Origin: Mycolicibacterium hodleri
Lineage (GTDB): Bacteria; Actinomycetota; Actinomycetes; Mycobacteriales; Mycobacteriaceae
DNA length: 64,000 bases
Reading direction: 5' to 3'
Assembly (NCBI RefSeq): GCF_006439015.1
Contig: NZ_RCZG01000004.1
Coordinates: 626,910 to 690,909, forward strand
Part shown: positions 7,444 through 16,028 of the stretch, one piece after another
Layout: the number at the start of each line of letters is the position of its first letter
Position numbering within the stretch: the first letter of the stretch is position 1
Notes under the pieces: model-generated
The model's input: only the letters and a program-made list of their open reading frames with translations
Told to the model about the DNA's origin: nothing
Databases searched by the model: none
Made by a program: the position numbers and the translations under genes

Positions 7444-8859
7444 TCAGTCCAAATCGTCGTGAGCCATCAACCGGCGGGCAGCCTCAACCGTCGAGCCCGA
7501 CAGCGACGGGTACACCGACAACGTCTGTGCGAGGTCGGTCACGGAGATGCGGTTCTGCACCGCCAGCGCGATCGGCAAGATGAGTTCGGAAGCGATCGGC
7601 GCGACGACGACGCCCCCGATGACGACGCCGGTGGCCGGCCGGCAGAAGATCTTCACGAAGCCACGGCGCAGCAGGGACATTTTTGCCCTGGCGTTGGTGG
7701 TCAGCGGCAGCATCATCGTGCGCGCAGGCACCGTCCCGTTGTCGATGGCGGTCTGCGGCACACCGACCGCGGCGATCTCGGGGCGGGTGAAGACGGCTGC
7801 GGCGACCGTGCGGAGCCGGATGGGTGACACCCCCTCGCCGAGGGCGTGGTACATCGCGATGCGACCCTGCATGGCGGCCACCGATGCCAGCGGCAGAAGC
7901 CCGGTGCAGTCACCTGCGGCGTAGATACCGGCTGCAGTCGTTCGCGAAACACGGTCCACCGAAAGGTAATTGCCCGCGCTCAGCTCGATGCCCACCTTCT
8001 CCAGACCGAGGCCCTCGGTATTGGGAACCGAGCCGACGGTCATCAGTGCGTTGCTGCCCTCGACCTTTCGGCCGTCAGCCAAGGCGACCACCACGCCGTC
8101 CGAGCTGCGCGTGACCGAGTCCGCTCGCGCGTTCTTGACCAGCTCCACCCCGCGCTCGTTGAACGCCTCCTCCAGCACCGCGGCTGCGTCGGAGTCCTCG
8201 TGGGGCAGGATCTGGTCGCGGCTTGCCACCACGGTGACCTTGACGCCCAGCTCGGTGTAGGCGCTACAGAACTCGGCGCCCGTGACACCCGAGCCGACGA
8301 TGATCAGGTGCTCGGGCAGCTCGGTGAGGTCGTAGAGCTGGCGCCAGTTCAAAATCCGCTCGCCATCGGGGGCGGCATTGGGCAGGACCCGCGGACGCGC
8401 CCCGGTGGCGATCAACACGACGTCGGCCTTGAGCACGCCGACCTTTCCGTCGAGTGTGGTGACCTTCACACGGTGGTGAGCCATCCCGGGAACGTCGTCG
8501 ACGAGTTGGCCGCGACCGTGCACGATCGTCACACCGTCGCGCAACAGGTTGGCACCGATGTCGGCGGACTGCGACCGGGCCAGCGTCTTCACGCGGTTGT
8601 GGATTTGCGGTAGCGAGATCTTCGCGTCCTCGATCTTGATGTCGAAGCCCAGTCCGCTGGCGCGTCGCAGCTCAGTGCGCACGCCGGTCGACGCGATGAA
8701 TGTCTTGGACGGCACGCAGTCCCAGAGCACACACGCTCCGCCGATGCCGTCCGAGTCGATGACGGTGACCTGCGCGACGTCCGGGCCGCGACCCGCGGCG
8801 ACGAGTGCAGCCTCATACCCGGCGGGGCCGCCGCCGATGATCACGATGCGGGAAACCAC
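7444..8859 (-). CDS. lpdA: LpdA-type flavoprotein disulfide-reductase homologue (quinone reductase)
   Basis: This 471-residue protein has FAD (GGGPAGYE, 9-16), NAD(P) (GSGVTGAEF) and dimerisation domains. M. tuberculosis LpdA (Rv3303c) lacks one redox cysteine and acts as an NAD(P)H quinone reductase. Here the codons clearly encode both cysteines, C43 and C48, in GGACVLWDCVPSK. The C-terminal His of the usual HPTxSE motif is replaced by Tyr (YPSLSGS), and the protein ends at AHDDLD without the longer tail seen in M. tuberculosis. Classical dihydrolipoamide dehydrogenase activity is therefore doubtful. The gene leads the lpdA-glpD pair. Confidence 0.88.
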   Translation of the reverse strand: MVSRIVIIGGGPAGYEAALVAAGRGPDVAQVTVIDSDGIGGACVLWDCVPSKTFIASTGVRTELRRASGLGFDIKIEDAKISLPQIHNRVKTLARSQSADIGANLLRDGVTIVHGRGQLVDDVPGMAHHRVKVTTLDGKVGVLKADVVLIATGARPRVLPNAAPDGERILNWRQLYDLTELPEHLIIVGSGVTGAEFCSAYTELGVKVTVVASRDQILPHEDSDAAAVLEEAFNERGVELVKNARADSVTRSSDGVVVALADGRKVEGSNALMTVGSVPNTEGLGLEKVGIELSAGNYLSVDRVSRTTAAGIYAAGDCTGLLPLASVAAMQGRIAMYHALGEGVSPIRLRTVAAAVFTRPEIAAVGVPQTAIDNGTVPARTMMLPLTTNARAKMSLLRRGFVKIFCRPATGVVIGGVVVAPIASELILPIALAVQNRISVTDLAQTLSVYPSLSGSTVEAARRLMAHDDLD

Positions 8860-8903
8860 GGACCCAACCTAGTCCCTCGGCCGCTGCCATCCGCCCAATC
8901 GAT

Positions 8904-9008
8904 TCCCCCGTCGCTGCGCTCCTGCCCGCCCCACCAAATCCCCCGTCGCTGCGCTCCTGCCCGCCGAACCAAATCCCCCGTCGCTGCGCTCCTGCCCGCC
9001 GAACCCTT
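8904..9008. repeat. Three tandem 35-nt copies of repeat family A
   Basis: Units at 8904-8938, 8939-8973 and 8974-9008 each contain TCCCCCGTCGCTGCGCTCCT; units two and three are almost identical. The array occupies most of the gap between the divergent lpdA and GGCT-like genes, so it sits in both promoters. Reverse-complement relatives occur at 5577, 33004, 33511 and 60314. Confidence 0.85.
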
Positions 9009-9020
9009 AGGCTTACCGCC

Positions 9021-9494
9021 GTGCCGATCTACGCCGCCTACGGATCGAATATGCATCCGGAGCAGATGCTGCAGCGTGCGCCGCACTCGCCGATGGCGGG
9101 GACGGGGTGGCTGCATGGGTGGCGGCTGACGTTTGGCGGCGAGGATCTCGGCTGGGAGGGTGCACTTGCCACCCTGGTCGAGGATCCCCTCTCGAAGGTG
9201 TTCGTCGTGCTCTACGACATGACCCGGGAAGACGAGGAGAACCTCGACCGCTGGGAGGGCTCGGAGCTCGGATTCCACAAGAAGATCCGCTGCCGCGTCC
9301 ACCGCGAGACCTCCGACACCAACACCGACCCCGTGCTCGCGTGGCTCTACGTCGTCGACGCGTGGGAGGGCGGCATACCGTCGGCGCGCTACCTCGGGGT
9401 AATGGCAGAGGCCGCGGAGATCGCGGGCGCACCGGAGGAATACGTCCACGATCTGCGCACCCGACCGGCGGGCAACGTCGGCCCGGGCACCTAG
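9021..9494 (+). CDS. Gamma-glutamylcyclotransferase-like protein (Rv3304-like)
   Basis: This 157-residue protein starts at GTG 9021 and has the GGCT-fold nucleotide-binding-like loop YAAYGSNM at 4-11 and a matching core (FVVLYDMTREDEENLDRWEG). GGCT proteins form 5-oxoproline from gamma-glutamyl compounds, but many bacterial members have no proven activity. Position between lpdA and amiA1 matches Rv3304. Its start is 13 nt after a tandem repeat array, leaving little room for a normal promoter, so the repeat itself may carry promoter or leader elements. Confidence 0.8.
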   Translation: MPIYAAYGSNMHPEQMLQRAPHSPMAGTGWLHGWRLTFGGEDLGWEGALATLVEDPLSKVFVVLYDMTREDEENLDRWEGSELGFHKKIRCRVHRETSDTNTDPVLAWLYVVDAWEGGIPSARYLGVMAEAAEIAGAPEEYVHDLRTRPAGNVGPGT

Positions 9495-9548
9495 GCCGCG
9501 GGGGTCGATTCTGCGTGCTTGGCGCAGACGTGCGAGTTAGGTGAGCCG

Positions 9549-10736
9549 TTAGCGAGGAGTCGACGGCTCCGGATCGGCGCTCTGCTCGATGATGTTGGTG
9601 AACACCCGGACCCCAACGCCCAGTGCACGCTCGTCGAGGTCGAACGTCGGCTGGTGAAGGTCGAGCTGCGGACCATGCCCCGGCCAGACGCCGAGTCGCG
9701 CCATCGCACCAGGGACGTCCTCCAGGTACCAGGAGAAGTCCTCGCCGCCCCCGGACTGCCGCGTGTCGGTGAGGACGTCGGGACCGATGGCCTCGATCGC
9801 GTGGGTGAAGATCCGCGTCGAGATCTCCTCGTTGACCACCGGCGGGACTCCGCGTCGGTAATGCACGCTGTACTCGACCTGCAATGGCGCGAGCAACGCC
9901 GACACGATCTCGCGCACCAGCTCTTCCATCATCACCCAGGCCTCTCGGCTGGCGGTTCTGATGGTGCCCGCCACGCTGCCGGTCTGCGGGATGGCGTTGG
10001 CGGCGACGCCCGCGTTCACGGCGCCCCACACCATGACGGTGCTATTGCGTGGATCAACCCGCCGCGACAGCACGCCGGGTACGCCGGTGATGAGGCTGCC
10101 CAATGCGTAGACGAGGTCGCCCGTCAGGTGCGGCCGCGAGGTATGGCCGCCAGGCGAGTGGAGGGTGATCTCGACCTGATCGGCCGCCGAGGTGATCGGG
10201 CCCGGCCGGATCGCGACCCTTCCGACTTCCAGGCGAGGGTCGCAGTGCAGTGCGAAGATTCGTGCCACCCCGTTGAGCGCACCGGCCGCGATCGCATCGA
10301 TGGCGCCGCCGGGCATCAACTCCTCAGCGGGCTGAAAGAGCAGTCGCACGCCGACCGGCAGTTCGGGGACCGAAGCCAGAGCCAGACCGGCGCCGAGCAG
10401 AACCGAGGTGTGTCCGTCGTGACCGCAGGCGTGAGCTACGCCCGGCACCAGCGACGAGAACGGCGAGCCCGTCCGCTCGGCCATCGGGAGCGCGTCCATG
10501 TCGGCGCGCAGCGCGATCCGCGGCGCGTTCTCGGGCCCGAAGTCACACATCAGGCCGGTGCCACCCGGAAGGACCTTGGGGTTGAGACCGGCGTCGGCCA
10601 GGTGCGACGCGACGAACTGCGTCGTCTCGAACTCCTGCCTACCCAGCTCGGGGTGCTGGTGGATGTGGCGCCGCCACGACACCAGCTCGCCGTAGTGGGC
10701 CGCGAGCCACGCCTCGGTGGCGTCGGGGATGTTCAT
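9549..10736 (-). CDS. amiA1: M20-family amidohydrolase AmiA1
   Basis: This zinc-dependent N-acyl amino acid or peptide amidohydrolase has 395 residues. The ADMDALPM segment near 79, the metal ligands C104 and H106 in HACGHDGHT, and the PAEE pair near 137-139 are conserved. A lid/dimerisation domain lies near 180-290. The start overlaps the amiB1 stop by 4 nt, so the pair is translationally coupled as in Rv3305c-Rv3306c. The exact substrate is unknown; family members cleave hippurate-like or indole-3-acetyl-amino-acid conjugates. Confidence 0.88.
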   Translation of the reverse strand: MNIPDATEAWLAAHYGELVSWRRHIHQHPELGRQEFETTQFVASHLADAGLNPKVLPGGTGLMCDFGPENAPRIALRADMDALPMAERTGSPFSSLVPGVAHACGHDGHTSVLLGAGLALASVPELPVGVRLLFQPAEELMPGGAIDAIAAGALNGVARIFALHCDPRLEVGRVAIRPGPITSAADQVEITLHSPGGHTSRPHLTGDLVYALGSLITGVPGVLSRRVDPRNSTVMVWGAVNAGVAANAIPQTGSVAGTIRTASREAWVMMEELVREIVSALLAPLQVEYSVHYRRGVPPVVNEEISTRIFTHAIEAIGPDVLTDTRQSGGGEDFSWYLEDVPGAMARLGVWPGHGPQLDLHQPTFDLDERALGVGVRVFTNIIEQSADPEPSTPR

Positions 10737-11911
10737 GCGCGCGCCGCCTTCGATGCCATCACCCTGTCACGCTCCGCGGGTGTCTGAGCTAGCTCGACGA
10801 CGGTGCGAGCCAACATGACCGCTCCCTCGATGACGGCCCTATCGGCGCTCGGCCCTGCGGCGGCCGCGGCGAACGCCGGCTGATGGATCGAGGCGCCCTC
10901 GGCGTCGATGCCGACGATCGGATGGATGCCCGGCATGATCTGGGTGACATTGCCCATGTCGGTGCTGCCGAGCGGAAACGCGGCCTCGATCTCCGGCCCG
11001 ACGGGGTTTCGGCCGAACCGCACCATCTCGGAGCGGAACACGTCGGCGAGCCACTGGTCGGGCGTCAGCTCGAGGTAGGACGGCTCCGTCGCCTCCACCT
11101 GATGGCCGCAACCGGTGGCCACCGCACCAGCCAGAAAGCAGTCCGACATCCGGCCCTCGAGTTCGCGCAGTGATCCGGAGTCGTTGGCCCGCATCGTGTA
11201 GTGCATCTCGGTGCGGGCCGGGATGACGTTGGTGGCCTGCCCCCCATCCGTGACGATGCCGTGCGCCATCTGACCGGGCGCGAACTGCTGGCGCAGCAGC
11301 CCGATCGCAACCTGGGACACCGTGATCGCATCGGCGGCGTTGAGTCCCAGGTACGGCGCGACCGCTGCGTGCGCCTCACGGCCGATGTACTCCACGGCCA
11401 CCTGCGACAACGCCAAAGACCGCGCGCGGGCGATGTCGAGCGGGCCGGCGTGCAGCATCACCGTGGCGGCGATGTCATCGAACGTGCCCGCCTCGAGCAT
11501 CAGCGCCTTGCCGCCACCAGCCTCTTCGGCGGGAGTTCCGAGCAGCACGACGGTGAGGTCCAACTCGTCGGCGACCTCCGCGAGGGCCAGCGCCGTGCCA
11601 ACCGCGGAGGCCGCAATGATGTTGTGGCCGCAGGCGTGGCCGATGCCAGGCAACGCGTCGTACTCGGCGCAGATGCCGACGACCAGTGATCCGCTGCCGA
11701 AGTCGGCCCGAAACGCGGTGTCCAGTCCCCCGGGTGCCGAGGTGATCTGGAATCCACGCTCGGCGACCAGCGTCTGAGTCTTCGCGCAGCTGCGATGTTC
11801 GGCGAACGCCAATTCGGGCTCGGCGTGAATTGAGTGCGACAGCTCGATGAGGTCGCCACGGCGTCGCTGGACTGCGTCCTCGACCGTCGTCGACGCGGTA
11901 GCGGTTGGCAT
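10733..11911 (-). CDS. amiB1: M20-family amidohydrolase AmiB1
   Basis: This 392-residue paralogue of AmiA1 belongs to the AbgB-like subgroup. The zinc-site segment [10 protein letters not shown] (91-100) has Asn where AmiA1 has Asp, and [10 protein letters not shown] follows near 128. AbgB-type enzymes cleave p-aminobenzoyl-glutamate, so folate breakdown products are one candidate substrate. The AmiA1/AmiB1 pair may form a heteromer like AbgA/AbgB; this is inference. It is the first gene of the two-gene unit; its leader carries a family-B repeat and a long inverted repeat. Confidence 0.88.
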   Translation of the reverse strand: MPTATASTTVEDAVQRRRGDLIELSHSIHAEPELAFAEHRSCAKTQTLVAERGFQITSAPGGLDTAFRADFGSGSLVVGICAEYDALPGIGHACGHNIIAASAVGTALALAEVADELDLTVVLLGTPAEEAGGGKALMLEAGTFDDIAATVMLHAGPLDIARARSLALSQVAVEYIGREAHAAVAPYLGLNAADAITVSQVAIGLLRQQFAPGQMAHGIVTDGGQATNVIPARTEMHYTMRANDSGSLRELEGRMSDCFLAGAVATGCGHQVEATEPSYLELTPDQWLADVFRSEMVRFGRNPVGPEIEAAFPLGSTDMGNVTQIMPGIHPIVGIDAEGASIHQPAFAAAAAGPSADRAVIEGAVMLARTVVELAQTPAERDRVMASKAARA

Positions 11912-11934
11912 CGGAGCAGTATCTCACCGTCCCT

Positions 11935-11958
11935 CTGCTCCTCGCGCGAGCGCTCATC
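11935..11958. repeat. Family-B short repeat in the amiB1 leader
   Basis: A 24-nt element beginning CTGCTCCTCGCGCGAGCGCT. It matches the copies inside the SDR gene at 24391-24522 and at the folD 3' end (59437-59460, 21 of 24 identical). Here it is non-coding, 24 nt upstream of the amiB1 start. Confidence 0.7.
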
Positions 11959-11970
11959 CCGCTCGACCCG

Positions 11971-12029
11971 TCGAGACTGAGCTGACGGCGACGGCCACTC
12001 GCTCTTCTTCGCCGTCAGCTCAGTCTCGA
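11971..12029. repeat. Perfect 21-bp inverted repeat in the amiB1-deoD divergent region
   Basis: The arms 11971-11991 and 12009-12029 are perfectly complementary, with a 17-nt loop. The right arm ends 24 nt before the deoD GTG. The genes diverge here, so a terminator would be misplaced; an mRNA leader hairpin, an operator or a MITE-like insertion are alternatives. Confidence 0.8.
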
Positions 12030-12053
12030 TGGCCGGCGGTACGCTCTCTCGCT

Positions 12054-12860
12054 GTGAGCAGTACGCCCGACGACCCGCACGCCACCGCCGATACCGCGGC
12101 CGCCGAGCTAATGCGGCGCACGGGCGTGGACTCCTTCGACGTCGCCGTCGTCCTCGGCTCCGGATGGGCGCCGGCGGCGGCCGAACTCGGCGACCCGTCC
12201 GCCGTCGTCCCCATGGCGGAGCTGCCGGGGTTCACTCCACCGTCCGCTGCTGGTCACGGCGGCCAGGTGCTGGTGGTCGACGTCGGCGGCAAGCGGGTCC
12301 TCGTCCTGCTCGGCCGCATCCATGCCTACGAGGGCCACGACCTGCGTCATGTAGTCCACCCCGTGCGTACGGCATGCGCGGCAGGTGCCCGCACAGTCGT
12401 ACTGACGAACGCGGCCGGCGGACTCAGAGCGGATCAGGTGGTGGGCCAGCCCGTCCTGATCAGCGATCACCTGAACTTGACCGCACGCTCGCCGCTGGTC
12501 GGAGCGCAGTTCGTCGATCTGGTCGACGCGTACGCGCCGCGGTTGCGCGCGCTGGCCTGCGAGGTCGATCCGACACTCGCCGAGGGTGTCTACGCAGGGC
12601 TACCCGGTCCGCACTACGAGACACCGGCCGAGATCCGAATGTTGCGCACGCTCGGCGCAGACCTGGTCGGCATGTCTACGGTGCACGAGACGATCGCCGC
12701 CCGCGCGGCCGGTGCCGAGGTCCTCGGGGTATCCCTGGTCACCAATCTGGCTGCCGGCATGACGGGCCAGCCGCTGAGCCACGTCGAAGTGCTAGAGGCG
12801 GGGCGTCAATCCGCGACGCGGATGGGTTCCCTGCTCTCCGAGGTACTGACGCGCCTATAG
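12054..12860 (+). CDS. deoD: Purine nucleoside phosphorylase
   Basis: This trimeric-class enzyme of 268 residues splits inosine and guanosine with phosphate to the base and ribose 1-phosphate. Visible motifs are GSGW (phosphate), [14 protein letters not shown], the purine-site [17 protein letters not shown] and [12 protein letters not shown] 12054 gives the family N-terminus; the upstream open frame crosses the inverted repeat and looks non-coding. It works with add, deoA, cdd and upp elsewhere in this window in nucleoside salvage. Its 3' end overlaps the convergent transporter gene by 55 nt. Confidence 0.92.
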   Translation: MSSTPDDPHATADTAAAELMRRTGVDSFDVAVVLGSGWAPAAAELGDPSAVVPMAELPGFTPPSAAGHGGQVLVVDVGGKRVLVLLGRIHAYEGHDLRHVVHPVRTACAAGARTVVLTNAAGGLRADQVVGQPVLISDHLNLTARSPLVGAQFVDLVDAYAPRLRALACEVDPTLAEGVYAGLPGPHYETPAEIRMLRTLGADLVGMSTVHETIAARAAGAEVLGVSLVTNLAAGMTGQPLSHVEVLEAGRQSATRMGSLLSEVLTRL

Positions 12861-13906
12861 CCGAACCGCTGCGTCAGCGCGACCAGGCCGCGGGCCAATA
12901 GTGGCGCGGCGAACAACATCAGCAGCACCCGCACGACCTGCGCCGCGATGATGAAGGTGACGTTCGCGCCCGTCTCCACGGCGGTGGCCAAGACCGCGTA
13001 GATGCCGCCGGGACTGGTCGACAGATAGCCCTCGAGCGGGCTGATACCCGTCACGTGGGCCAACAGAATGCCCAGGCCCGCGCAGGCGACGTTGAGCAGC
13101 ACGATGAGCGCGAGCGCTGTGGGGAGCGCGCGACCGATCGCACGCATGGACTCGCGGGTGAAGGCGACACCGGCTTGCCAACCGATCACGGCATAGCCGA
13201 GCTGCACCAGCGCCATCGGTACGGAGAGTCCGAATGACGCCCCGGTCAGCTCGAGGACGATGGTCACCGCCATCGGGCCGAGAAGTCCGGAACCGGGCAG
13301 CCGGGCCAGCCGACCCGCCGTCGCACCGACGAGCACGATGACTACTAGCATTCCGATGCTGACATACCAAGGCGCCGAGCCGGTTTGGGATGGAGCAGAG
13401 GCATGGCCGGTCTTCTGCGCGTGATAAACGAGCGTGACGACGACGGGCATCGACGCGGTGATCAGAGCGACCCGCAGGTACTGCACCACGGCCACCACGC
13501 GGTCGTCGCCGCCCAGTTCGCGGGCGATCGCGACCAGACCCGAGGCACCGCCGGCGACCAAGGCAAGCGATCCGGTGAGCGGGGTGATGTCGCGGTGCAG
13601 TCCCAGCAGGGTGCCTGCGCCGATGCTCAGCACCAAGGTGGAGACGGCCACGGCCAGCACGATCGGCCAGTCCGACCCGAGTGCCGTGAGCGCATCCCGG
13701 TGAACCATCGTGCCGATGTAAACGCCGAGCACCCCCTGGGCTGCGATGCCCGCCTTGCGGGGCACTCCCGTAGGTGCAAGCGCGAGCAGAGCCAGGACGA
13801 TGCCCACGACGAGGGCCGCGAAGAGCGCCGCGGACGGAACACCGATCAGATCGAGGGGCACCGTCACCGCGACCGTCATCACGACCAGAAGCGACCACTT
13901 CCACAT
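12806..13906 (-). CDS. AbrB-family membrane transporter/regulator (COG3180 type)
   Basis: From ATG 13906 the protein has 366 residues and consists of about ten hydrophobic segments with repeated Gly-rich motifs ([29 protein letters not shown]). It belongs to the AbrB/DUF family once labelled putative ammonia monooxygenase, and is likely an inner-membrane permease of unknown substrate. The frame is open upstream to 14413 but that part is antisense to the MarR gene. Paired CCAAG-N6-CTTGG dyads in the 76-nt gap to marR suggest direct MarR control. Confidence 0.75.
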   Translation of the reverse strand: MWKWSLLVVMTVAVTVPLDLIGVPSAALFAALVVGIVLALLALAPTGVPRKAGIAAQGVLGVYIGTMVHRDALTALGSDWPIVLAVAVSTLVLSIGAGTLLGLHRDITPLTGSLALVAGGASGLVAIARELGGDDRVVAVVQYLRVALITASMPVVVTLVYHAQKTGHASAPSQTGSAPWYVSIGMLVVIVLVGATAGRLARLPGSGLLGPMAVTIVLELTGASFGLSVPMALVQLGYAVIGWQAGVAFTRESMRAIGRALPTALALIVLLNVACAGLGILLAHVTGISPLEGYLSTSPGGIYAVLATAVETGANVTFIIAAQVVRVLLMLFAAPLLARGLVALTQRFGYRRVSTSESREPIRVAD

Positions 13907-13910
13907 GACT

Positions 13911-13926
13911 CCAAGTATGCGCTTGG
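13911..13926. promoter_or_regulatory. MarR operator candidate 1
   Basis: CCAAGTATGCGCTTGG has arms CCAAG and CTTGG with a 6-nt spacer, 4 nt upstream of the transporter start codon. The identical arm pair recurs at 13965-13980. Confidence 0.6.
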
Positions 13927-13964
13927 TTATTCGTGATCTCACACTGGGGATAAATATCTCAACG

Positions 13965-13980
13965 CCAAGGTATAACTTGG
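13965..13980. promoter_or_regulatory. MarR operator candidate 2
   Basis: CCAAGGTATAACTTGG is symmetric at 14 of 16 positions and ends 2 nt before the MarR start codon. Two copies of one dyad, one at each gene start, fit autoregulation plus control of the divergent transporter. Confidence 0.6.
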
Positions 13981-13982
13981 CA

Positions 13983-14423
13983 ATGAGCCCTTCAGTCAAC
14001 GCGACCGAACTCCGGGAGTCGATCATGGCGCTGACCCGCCAACTTCGCCGCCATCGCAGCGACAACGGCCTCACGCTGAGCCAACAGCAGATACTCGGCG
14101 AGGTCAGTCGGTCCAGTGTCACCACCCCGGCCGAGCTCGCCACCCGAATGCACGTGCGCGTGCAGTCTCTGACCGACGGCATCAACCTTCTGGAGTCGCG
14201 CGGTTTGGTCGCGCGCCGCACCGACGTTGACGACCGCCGTCGCCAGCTCATCGCAGTCACGGCCGACGGGGTGGCGCTGCTGGAGGCCGACCGCGCCGAG
14301 CGCGACGAGTGGCTCAACGCGGCGATGCGCGAGACGCTGACCGAACTGGAATTCAACCTGCTGATGCTCGTCGCGCCGGTACTCCGAAAGCTGGCCGATG
14401 CCGACGCAGGCACCGCACAATGA
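13983..14423 (+). CDS. MarR-family regulator
   Basis: The protein has 146 residues from ATG 13983. A winged helix spans about residues 35-95 (LSQQQILGEV, PAELATRMHV, and the wing DVDDRRRQLIAVT), flanked by dimerisation helices. The frame is open further upstream over the transporter gene, but this ATG directly follows a dyad and matches the family N-terminus. It diverges from the AbrB-type transporter and is probably its repressor. A following phosphomannomutase gene starts 4 nt after its stop, so the two may share a transcript. Confidence 0.85.
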   Translation: MSPSVNATELRESIMALTRQLRRHRSDNGLTLSQQQILGEVSRSSVTTPAELATRMHVRVQSLTDGINLLESRGLVARRTDVDDRRRQLIAVTADGVALLEADRAERDEWLNAAMRETLTELEFNLLMLVAPVLRKLADADAGTAQ

Positions 14424-14427
14424 CTCC

Positions 14428-15951
14428 ATGACGGACTCGCCCCTGACGTTCGGCACGGCGGGGTTACGCGGTCCCATGCGTCCGGGCCGCGGCGGCATCA
14501 ACGTCGAAACCGTCACGGCGGCGACGTGGGCGCTGGCCAAGGTGCTGAAGGACCGGTCCCTCGGCGGCTCGACCCTCGTGGTGGGCCGCGACGCCCGCCA
14601 CCATTCCGACGACTTCGCCCTGGCCACCGCTGAAGTGCTTGCCGCCGAGGGTTTCTCCGTGATACTGCTACCGGACCCGGCCCCTACGCCGGTGGTGGCG
14701 TTCGCGGTGCGACGCATGGGAGCTACCGCAGGCGTGCAAATCACGGCGTCGCACAATCCGCCCGCCGACAACGGCTACAAGGTCTACCTCGAGGGCGGCC
14801 TGCAGATCGTCCCTCCGACCGACCGTGACATCGAAGCAGCGATGGCGATCGCACCGACCGACATCGCCCGGATCGAGGTGGAAGCGGCCAACACCGACCT
14901 CATCGGGGATTACGTCCGTCGCGTCGCGGAGGTTCGACGTGCCACCGGCGACGTGCGCATCGCGTTGACGCCGATGCATGGCGTCGGTGGGGAACCTGCT
15001 CTGTTGGCACTGCGCGAAGCCGGCTTCACCGACGTCCACATCGTCGCCGAACAGTACGCACCAAACCCCGACTTTCCCACCGCGCCCTTCCCCAACCCGG
15101 AGGAAGCGGGGGCCACCGATCTTCTTATGGCACTTGCCGCCAAGGTCGATGCCGACATCGCCATCGCACTGGACCCCGACGCCGACAGGTGTGCCGTCGG
15201 CATCCCGACTCCGTCGGGCTGGCGAATGCTGTCAGGCGACGAAACCGGTTGGCTGCTCGGTGATTACGTGCTGTCTCAAATCGAGCCAGGTGACGTGATG
15301 GCGAGCTGTGTGGTCGCAAGTACGGTCGTGTCGTCGCGCATGCTCGCGGCGATCGCTGCCGCACACGGGGCCCAGCACGTCGAGACGCTCACCGGGTTCA
15401 AGTGGCTGGCGCGCGCCGATGCCGACCTTCCGGGCAGCACGCTGGTCTACGCGTACGAAGAGGCGATCGGCCACTGCGTCGACCCTTCCGCCGTGCGCGA
15501 CAAGGACGGCATCAGTGCCGCCGTGCTCGCCTGCGACCTGGTGTCGGTGCTCCGCGGTGAAGAACGAACGGTGCCCGATGCGCTGGACGAACTCGCGCGT
15601 CGCCACGGGGTACACCTGACCGCGGCGCTGTCGACGCGGGCTGACGCCACGACGATGTCAGGTCTGCGCGCTCATCCCCCGACCTGGCTCGCGGGCTTCG
15701 CCATGACCCTCGACGATCTCTCGACCAAGCTCGGGCGGGACAGCACCGACGCGGTCATCTTGACGGGTGGTGACGTCGGATCATCAGTGCGGGTGGTCGT
15801 CCGTCCGTCGGGCACCGAGCCAAAGGTGAAGTGGTACTTCGAGGTTCGGTGCGCACCGAGTGACGACTTGACTGCGGACCGAGCTCGTGCGGCCAGCCTC
15901 ATGACCGACTTGCGCAGCGCCACAGAGAGATCCGCCGCGATCGCGGAGTGA
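14428..15951 (+). CDS. pmmB: Phosphoglucomutase/phosphomannomutase family protein PmmB
   Basis: This alpha-D-phosphohexomutase of 507 residues has the phosphoserine loop TASHNPPADNGYK (S108), the metal loop DPDADR near 258, the sugar loop EEAIG and the phosphate-binding RPSGTEPK near the end. It interconverts 1- and 6-phosphates of a hexose, or of pentose phosphates as in deoB-like salvage, which would suit its place between deoD and upp. The N-terminus is shorter than that of M. tuberculosis PmmB: the domain starts within 10 residues. ATG 14398 is an alternative start overlapping marR. Confidence 0.88.
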   Translation: MTDSPLTFGTAGLRGPMRPGRGGINVETVTAATWALAKVLKDRSLGGSTLVVGRDARHHSDDFALATAEVLAAEGFSVILLPDPAPTPVVAFAVRRMGATAGVQITASHNPPADNGYKVYLEGGLQIVPPTDRDIEAAMAIAPTDIARIEVEAANTDLIGDYVRRVAEVRRATGDVRIALTPMHGVGGEPALLALREAGFTDVHIVAEQYAPNPDFPTAPFPNPEEAGATDLLMALAAKVDADIAIALDPDADRCAVGIPTPSGWRMLSGDETGWLLGDYVLSQIEPGDVMASCVVASTVVSSRMLAAIAAAHGAQHVETLTGFKWLARADADLPGSTLVYAYEEAIGHCVDPSAVRDKDGISAAVLACDLVSVLRGEERTVPDALDELARRHGVHLTAALSTRADATTMSGLRAHPPTWLAGFAMTLDDLSTKLGRDSTDAVILTGGDVGSSVRVVVRPSGTEPKVKWYFEVRCAPSDDLTADRARAASLMTDLRSATERSAAIAE

Positions 15952-16028
15952 TCGCAGCGGATTCCAGGCGAGCTGCGTCGTCTCGATCCGAACCCGTTTC
16001 GAGATGGTCGACTTCGGGTTTTGCGCGA

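Noticed and set aside
8904..9008. Possible CRISPR array
   Set aside because: The 35-nt units are contiguous tandem copies with no spacers.
9510..9528. Terminator hairpin TCTGCG/CGCAGA between the GGCT-like gene and amiA1
   Set aside because: Six base pairs with a 7-nt loop and no tract; could be chance in GC-rich DNA.
14398..14427. Earlier ATG as pmmB start
   Set aside because: It overlaps the MarR gene by 26 nt; ATG 14428 sits directly before the conserved domain, though the choice is not certain.
15952..16028. Terminator between pmmB and upp (TCTCGA/TCGAGA and AACCCG/CGGGTT pairs)
   Set aside because: Two competing 6-bp pairings with no stable single fold; too weak to list as a feature.
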